Assembly: GCA_009377695.1 (NCBI GenBank)
Contig: WHTP01000033.1
Location: forward strand, 1 to 45,462
Length of the DNA: 45,462 nucleotides
Reading direction: 5' to 3'
DNA from: Hyphomicrobiales bacterium
GTDB lineage: Bacteria; Pseudomonadota; Alphaproteobacteria; Rhizobiales; Xanthobacteraceae
Every line of letters starts with the position of its first letter. Position 1 is the first letter of the stretch. The translations under genes were made by a program, and so were the position numbers. A model generated the notes under the pieces. It had not been told where the DNA came from. It ran no database searches and saw only the letters and a program-made list of their open reading frames with translations. Positions 41,360 through 45,462 of the stretch are shown one piece after another.

Positions 41360-42238
41360 CTACGACAGCCGCAAAACCGCTTCCTCGTATTTCCCCGAGC
41401 CCATGCCGGTATCGGCGAAGATGCCGTGGTCGGCGATCCACTTGAAGGTCTCGTCGTAGACTTCCTTGGTGTAGGGTTCGAACACCAATCGCTCGCCCGG
41501 GCCCCAGCGCCGCGTGTCCATTCGGGCGTGATAGCGATCCGGGAACTCGTTCTTGTAATAATGAGTGTAAAGCTCCGGTCGCAGGTCGATGTCCCGCTGC
41601 GCGCGGCGCAGCGCGCGGAAGAACTTGCGCACGTCCTCCGGATCGGGGTCGCCCTTGAGCGAGGTCGCGATCATGAACGTGCAGTCGATGACCTTCCGGA
41701 AGCCGAGCTGCTCGGCGAAGTAGTAGGGGCCTGAGAACAGTGTCGATGCTCGCGCGTGGCCGTCGAGCAACTGGTCGAGGCGGTGGAACAGCATGCCGTC
41801 GGCGAAGGTGAGGTTGATCTTGTCGACCGGCATGTATTGCTCGAGCGCCTGGATGGTCGAGTAGTGGCTGCCGGACTGGTAGCCGACCGCGATCGGCACG
41901 CCGGCGAGATCCTCCGGCTTCTGCACGGGCGAATCCTTCGGCACGAACACGCCGGCCGGCGCGACCGAATAGACATCACCATAGAGACGGCCCTTGCCCT
42001 TCGAGGCGGCGACGCCAACGGTCCAGTGGCAGGCGCAGCTCACGTCCGATGAGCGGCCCTTCTCGATCGCCTGCATGGCGCCGACCTTGTCGCCCTTGTA
42101 ATGGTGCGCGCCATCGGTCGAGCGGATGTTTTCCTGAAACAGGTAATCGAGCCCTTCATCTCTGAAGTAGCCCTTCTCCTCCGCCACCCATTCCTGCAGG
42201 CGGAAGTGTGGTTCGATGATGAATTTATCCTTGGCCAT
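41360..42238 (-). CDS. NMT1/THI5-like substrate-binding protein, without signal peptide
   Basis: 292 residues. Periplasmic-binding-protein type II fold: FRLQEWVAEEKGYFRDEGLD at the start (as in NMT1-like proteins), PEDLAGVPIAVGYQSGSHYS, and LYTHYYKNEFPDRYHARMDT near the end. There is no N-terminal signal peptide although the start is well fixed by AAGGAGAG nine bases upstream, so the protein may be cytoplasmic and act as an enzyme or sensor rather than a transport receptor. No ABC permease or ATPase gene is adjacent. It follows the GntR regulator gene by 105 bp on the same strand, and the two probably share control. Confidence 0.85.
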   Translation of the reverse strand: MAKDKFIIEPHFRLQEWVAEEKGYFRDEGLDYLFQENIRSTDGAHHYKGDKVGAMQAIEKGRSSDVSCACHWTVGVAASKGKGRLYGDVYSVAPAGVFVPKDSPVQKPEDLAGVPIAVGYQSGSHYSTIQALEQYMPVDKINLTFADGMLFHRLDQLLDGHARASTLFSGPYYFAEQLGFRKVIDCTFMIATSLKGDPDPEDVRKFFRALRRAQRDIDLRPELYTHYYKNEFPDRYHARMDTRRWGPGERLVFEPYTKEVYDETFKWIADHGIFADTGMGSGKYEEAVLRLS

Positions 42239-42343
42239 GCTTCTCTCCTTTGCTTGCTTCGATATTGGCGCTTCTTTCGTTCGTCATGCCTGCCCGGCCA
42301 TGACGATGTGGAACAGTCCGCGCTGGCGGTCATTCAGGGGACC

Positions 42344-43159
42344 TCAGCAGCAATCGGGCTCGGCGCTGCGCCGCATAGCCGTTCGAAGAACGGCGTCGCT
42401 TCGCTCGCCTATGTCGCGGTGCTCCGCGATGCGGCGGGCGGCGATCATCTTCACGTGGTCATCCATCAGACGGCGGGCAGCGGCCGGATCGCGCATTTCG
42501 ATGAGTGCGGCGAGTTCCTTGTGGACGTCGAGCACGTGACGGGCGACGCGTGGCGTCAGCGTCGGATTCCTTGACGGCCATGACACGTGTTGCAGTGAGA
42601 TGAGCTGCACCACCAGCGCGCGGTTGTGTGAGGCTTCCGCCACTGCGAGATGGAAGTCGTGACTCGAGCGGGTGAAGGCCGGCACGTCGTCGAGTTTGCG
42701 CTCGGCGTCGGCGAGAAGCTCGCGCAGCCGGGCGTGGTCCTCGGCTGTGGCGTTGATGGCGGCGAGCTCGGCGGCATGGCATTCGATGGCGCGTTGCGCG
42801 TCCATGATCTCGGCGGCGCTGACACCCGCCAGATCGAGCTGCACGGCGAGCGCCTCCGCAAACAGCCGCGCATTGCCCTTGGCGATGCGTGCGCCGCCGC
42901 CGGAGCCGACCTTGATCTCGACGATGCCCTGGGCCTCCAGCGTGCGCAGCGCATCGCGCGCGACGATGCGGCTCACGCCGAAACGTTGTGCGAGGTCCTT
43001 CTCGGTGCCGAGGAAGTCGCCTGGCCGCAGCTCCTTGGCGAACAGGGCGTCGCGCACCTGGGAGACGATCTGCGTGGAAAGGGTGGGGCTGCGGAACGCG
43101 ACAATGTTGCGCCCGAACGGCTTGCGCTCGCTGGCTTTGGTTGCCGGTTGAGACCGCAT
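42344..43159 (-). CDS. GntR-family regulator, FadR/FCD subfamily
   Basis: 271 residues. Winged helix at about 27-93: STQIVSQVRDALFAKELRPG, then EKDLAQRFGVSRIVARDALR and LEAQGIVEIKVGSGGGARI. An FCD effector domain follows at about 110-245, with DFHLAVAEASHN and DDHVKMI carrying likely metal-binding Asp/His residues. It senses a small carboxylate in most relatives. It very probably controls itself and the downstream binding protein from the inverted repeat at 43184-43207, 25 bp before its start. Confidence 0.93.
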   Translation of the reverse strand: MRSQPATKASERKPFGRNIVAFRSPTLSTQIVSQVRDALFAKELRPGDFLGTEKDLAQRFGVSRIVARDALRTLEAQGIVEIKVGSGGGARIAKGNARLFAEALAVQLDLAGVSAAEIMDAQRAIECHAAELAAINATAEDHARLRELLADAERKLDDVPAFTRSSHDFHLAVAEASHNRALVVQLISLQHVSWPSRNPTLTPRVARHVLDVHKELAALIEMRDPAAARRLMDDHVKMIAARRIAEHRDIGERSDAVLRTAMRRSAEPDCC

Positions 43160-43183
43160 GGCTGCCTGCTACCCTTCAAACGG

Positions 43184-43207
43184 AAAGATATCAAAGATGA
43201 TATCTTT
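43184..43207. promoter_or_regulatory. Probable operator of the GntR/FCD regulator
   Basis: AAAGATATC and GATATCTTT form a perfect 9-bp inverted repeat with a 6-bp centre, just upstream of the regulator start. It is AT-rich in a GC-rich region, a typical autoregulatory site. Confidence 0.7.
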
Positions 43208-43356
43208 AACCCCGGGCGCGAGCAAGGGTCGAATTCGATCGACCTCATTCCCGGGACACCGCCCGAAGCGCCGGCCGGCAATCCATGTCTCCGGTCTGTG
43301 GTTATGGATTCCGGGCTCCTCGCTTCGTTCGGCACCGGAAGACAACTGCGCTGTGC

Positions 43357-43480
43357 CAGCGCGCGCGGCTGACAGCGCGATGATGCCAGTGCCGGCGCCG
43401 ACATCGACGGCGCTGGGTAGCCGGCGGGTCAAGCGGTATGGGCTGTCGCAGTTAAGCGCGGCGTGATGGCGCCGCAGATG
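43357..43480 (-). pseudogene. Fragment of a SAM-dependent methyltransferase
   Basis: The minus-strand frame reads ALNCDSPYRLTRRLPSAVDV then GAGTGIIALSAARAG, the SAM-binding motif I with its flanks. After that the frame runs into an apparent repeat sequence (AERSEEPGIHNHRPETW) and stops. No start codon with ribosome-binding site and no downstream methyltransferase motifs, so this is a remnant. Confidence 0.4.
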
Positions 43481-43510
43481 CGGCTTGCGAGATGGCGATC
43501 AACACGGGCA

Positions 43511-43582
43511 GAGCATGACGCCGAAAGTGGAGCCGGTTTCGGAAAAGTAATGCCCTCGAGTTCGACCCGAGGGATCATGCCT
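43511..43582. repeat. Decayed GAGCATGATC-type palindromic repeat
   Basis: GAGCATGA, CCGAAAGTGG, CCGGTTTCGGAAAAG and ATCATGC follow in the order expected for this element. An insertion containing CCTCG/CGAGG separates the right end. Relative of 14722-14795. Confidence 0.6.
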
Positions 43583-43593
43583 CAATCAAAAAG

Positions 43594-43668
43594 TTAGTCT
43601 CCCGATTCCGGAGTTCGTACCGTTTCGCGGCGGCCTCTTATGTGAACGTCGGAATCAAAGAACACGAG
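43594..43668. repeat. CTAG-bounded palindromic element, family B, copy 3 (reverse orientation, diverged)
   Basis: 75 bp. TCCCGATTCCGGAGTTCGTAC matches the complement of the B right arm with one change. The borders have mutated to TTAG and CGAG. The following 13 nt CAACTCTTTGAAT is the exact complement of the A-B spacer of copy 2. Confidence 0.8.
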
Positions 43669-43681
43669 CAACTCTTTGAAT

Positions 43682-43776
43682 CGAGCGTGGCTCTGCATCT
43701 CGTGTGGCTCTGCTTCAGAACTCCGCATGTCGGACTCGCCGCGAGAATGCTGCGGACTTCTGAACCGCCACACGAG
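43682..43776. repeat. CTAG-bounded palindromic element, family A, copy 3 (reverse orientation, diverged)
   Basis: The full element is 43699-43776 (78 bp) with borders CTCG and CGAG. 43682-43698 is an extra partial duplication of its left end (GTGGCTCTG twice). Confidence 0.8.
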
Positions 43777-43794
43777 ATAGCGTGATTGCGAGAT

Positions 43795-43827
43795 AACGTG
43801 ATTGCGCGTCGGCCTCGCAATCACGTT
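43795..43827. repeat. Perfect 12-bp inverted repeat
   Basis: AACGTGATTGCG and CGCAATCACGTT with a 9-nt centre. The word CGTGATTGCG also occurs directly upstream at 43781-43790. Confidence 0.7.
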
Positions 43828-43835
43828 TCAGACAG

Positions 43836-43900
43836 AAAGAAAGCCCCGGGTCCGGGACCCGAGGCTTTCCATTCCAACCCCCCGAAGAAACTTCGGTCGC
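43836..43900 (-). ncRNA. Candidate small RNA ending in an intrinsic terminator
   Basis: On the minus strand a -35-like TTGACT (43932-43927) and a -10-like TAGGGT (43910-43905) are 16 bp apart. The next 65 nt would form a hairpin CCGAAG/CTTCGG and then a long GC-rich stem (GAAAGCC-CGGGTCC and complement) followed by TTTCTTTC. No open frame is involved. The 5' end is approximate. Confidence 0.4.
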
Positions 43901-43980
43901 GCCAACCCTATGCAGCTCGGCTCCCAAGTCAATTTCTGAATTGCGGAAATTGATTGACCAGACGTAATTGGCTGGGGTGT

Positions 43981-43996
43981 GTGACTTTCAAGTCAC
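43981..43996. repeat. 7-bp palindrome GTGACTT-TC-AAGTCAC
   Basis: A perfect inverted repeat with 2-nt centre in a gene-free region; another 8-bp one (TCAATTTC/GAAATTGA) lies at about 43930-43954. Possible binding sites. Confidence 0.35.
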
Positions 43997-44095
43997 GCAT
44001 CATGCGCAATTCGTCAGAAATTGGGCTCAAACGGCGGTATTACCGGACCAGATCCCGAAATCGATTTGCGTTCGGCGCTGAATCGACGCGAAGCG

Positions 44096-44145
44096 CGCTT
44101 CTGTGACTCGCTTCTGTGATTCGTTTGTGACGCGCTTCTGTGACG
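44096..44145. repeat. Short tandem repeat of about 13 bp
   Basis: Four consecutive units of CGCTTCTGTGA(C/T)N, one shortened, just downstream of the membrane-protein gene. Confidence 0.7.
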
Positions 44146-44174
44146 CTTCCAAAATTCGCCGGTGGCTTGCTGGC

Positions 44175-45462
44175 TCAGCCAGATGATGTGCTGCCTGTCC
44201 GGCGCATCCAAGGGACCAGAAGCAACACCAGCGTTGCGAGCCACGCCATGCGTGCACCGTAGCGGTCGTTCGGATTGGACAGTGCCCCGCACACGGCGGC
44301 ATTGGCGAGGATCGCGAGCGCGACGACCACCGCGAACTCGCCGAGGCCGGCATATTGGCGTCGCCAGGCGGCGAGTGCGATGACGATGACGAGCGCCAGC
44401 ATCGAGCCCAAGGCCACGGGGACATGCAGGCGATTGAGCGCGGCGAAGTTGAGATCACCTTGCTGCTGGCGTGCGGCCTTCATCGCGGGCGCCGACTGCG
44501 GCGCAAAGGTTTCGAGGATCCAGACGGTGTGCCAGATCTCGGTGTGCACGCCATAGCCGCTAGCGACGCGCACGAGCTGTTCGGCGGTGGCGGCGATCGC
44601 GGCCCTGATCTGCGCGCCCGGATAGTCGGTGAGGCTTTCGCGCACGACGATGCTCATCTCTTCGCCCACCCCTTCGAACCGCCCGAGCTCGTTGAAGAGG
44701 TCGCTGCCCCAAAAGAAGTAGTCGGAATTGTCCGGGAGCTTGTCGCGATTGGCGCAGAGCTTCGGCAGGCGCGCATCCGGACAGTGCTCGGCGAGGTAGC
44801 GCGTAACGATGCCGGCCTGCAGCATGCGGCCGAACGGGATCGCGCTGCCGCCCGGCGTCCAGGCAAGGCGGCCGGCGACGGCATAATTGGCGGCGAAAAG
44901 GAGCGCGATGCTGAGCGCGACCGCGAAGCCGCCGCGCGCCACTCCGGCAAATGGGACCACGTCGCGCCGGAGGAGCGCCATGACCAGGCCGGCAACGAGC
45001 AATGCGAGCAGCACGGCCAGCGTTGCGGTATGAGTTGCGGCCGAAAACGCGAGCAGGGCGATCAGCACCCAGCGCTCCCAGCGCGCGAGTGTGTCGCTGC
45101 GTAACGCCAGGAGATACAGCGCCAACACCGAGACGCCCGCGAAGATGTCGGTCAGCAGTGTGCTCGCGAGCCAGGACACGCTGGTGGCGGCCGCGAGCAC
45201 CGCGGCGGTAACGAGGAGCGTCAGCGGCGTCGCGAGCGCCTGCGCCCGCAGCGTCAGCCAGAGCACCCACACGGTCACCAGCGCCTGCACCGCCACCGCC
45301 GGCCAGAAGTCCGGCCACGCCGTGAGCACGAGATAGAGGCCGTAGACGGTCGAGCGGCTTTCCTCGAGATGGCCCTCGTACCAGCGCGCGAGATAGCCGC
45401 CGGTGTCGTATTGCAGGAGCGGGAAGCCGTTCCACAGCGCGGGGCCGAGCAGCATCAGCGCG
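44175..45462 (-). CDS. Multi-pass membrane protein, possible GT-C-type glycosyltransferase, N-terminus off the window
   Basis: The frame is open through the window edge; at least 428 residues are visible. The visible part starts MLLGPALWNGFPLLQYDTGGYLARW, in which the Asp could be the catalytic acid of a GT-C/ArnT-like first loop. About nine hydrophobic spans follow (for example VAVQALVTVWVLWLTL, FAGVSVLALYLLAL, WVLIALLAFSAATHTATLAV). A soluble loop of about 120 residues (MLQAGIVTRYLAEHCPDARL ... IWHTVWILETF) precedes the last three spans. The start codon is probably a few dozen bases outside the window. Catalytic function is a guess from topology only. Confidence 0.75.
   Translation of the reverse strand, partial: ALMLLGPALWNGFPLLQYDTGGYLARWYEGHLEESRSTVYGLYLVLTAWPDFWPAVAVQALVTVWVLWLTLRAQALATPLTLLVTAAVLAAATSVSWLASTLLTDIFAGVSVLALYLLALRSDTLARWERWVLIALLAFSAATHTATLAVLLALLVAGLVMALLRRDVVPFAGVARGGFAVALSIALLFAANYAVAGRLAWTPGGSAIPFGRMLQAGIVTRYLAEHCPDARLPKLCANRDKLPDNSDYFFWGSDLFNELGRFEGVGEEMSIVVRESLTDYPGAQIRAAIAATAEQLVRVASGYGVHTEIWHTVWILETFAPQSAPAMKAARQQQGDLNFAALNRLHVPVALGSMLALVIVIALAAWRRQYAGLGEFAVVVALAILANAAVCGALSNPNDRYGARMAWLATLVLLLVPWMRRTGSTSSG

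Overview
The window looks like a chromosomal segment of a high-GC alphaproteobacterium of the order Hyphomicrobiales, most likely a Bradyrhizobium/Rhodopseudomonas relative. The pointers are tandem Omp25/31-type outer-membrane proteins, a giant coiled-coil protein resembling the growth-pole-ring protein GPR/RgsE, a Bug-type solute receptor, a TrxR-like ferredoxin reductase, and several families of short palindromic repeats. The genus is inferred from gene style, not from a marker gene. No rRNA, tRNA, CRISPR array, transposase or phage gene was found.

Layout. 1-2197: two-partner secretion pair on the minus strand (exoprotein cut by the window edge, and its TpsB pore). 2507-6947: RND efflux adaptor and pump. 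7277-7954: unknown membrane protein. 8340-11309: classical autotransporter. 11310-12146: no convincing gene, but a dense run of stem-loops (about 11522-11937) that looks like a structured RNA. 12147-13657: cytochrome c' and a diheme cytochrome c separated by two palindromic elements. 13788-14708: DMT permease. 14795-15037: stand-alone Lrp/AsnC ligand-binding domain (minus). 15172-16942: TPP riboswitch, thiE and thiD; a repeat has landed at the thiE/thiD junction and duplicated about 26 bp while leaving ATGA overlaps on both sides. 17213-23198: four Omp25/31-like barrels, a relic of a fifth, and an RTX protein; a 105-bp repeat lies at both edges of this block. 23400-27682: threonine dehydratase-like enzyme, unknown protein containing an in-frame copy of that same repeat, MFS permease, small ClpP-like exported protein. 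27823-29883: Bug receptor and dipeptide epimerase (minus). 29993-34678: GPR/RgsE-like protein (minus). 35190-38225: Hpt protein, [2Fe-2S] ferredoxin, a cluster of four palindromic elements, thioesterase (minus), ferredoxin-NADP reductase. 38278-40227: SGNH hydrolase (minus). 40228-41359: poorly coding, lower-GC stretch. 41360-43159: GntR/FCD regulator with a clear operator, and an NMT1-like binding protein (minus). 43208-44174: repeats, a methyltransferase fragment and a possible small RNA. 44175-45462: multi-pass membrane protein cut by the window edge.

The most unusual content lies between genes. (i) A family of 75-79 bp palindromes, each beginning CTAGTG and ending CACTAG, has at least four unrelated stem sequences but one shared architecture: an asymmetric 2-3 nt bulge 5-6 bp from the tip and fixed 13-nt spacers. 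(ii) A run of about a dozen consecutive hairpins at 11522-11937 carries GNRA and UNCG tetraloops and a three-way junction, all on the plus strand. (iii) The repeat insertion between thiE and thiD keeps translational coupling. All calls come from reading the sequence; no database search or folding program was run.
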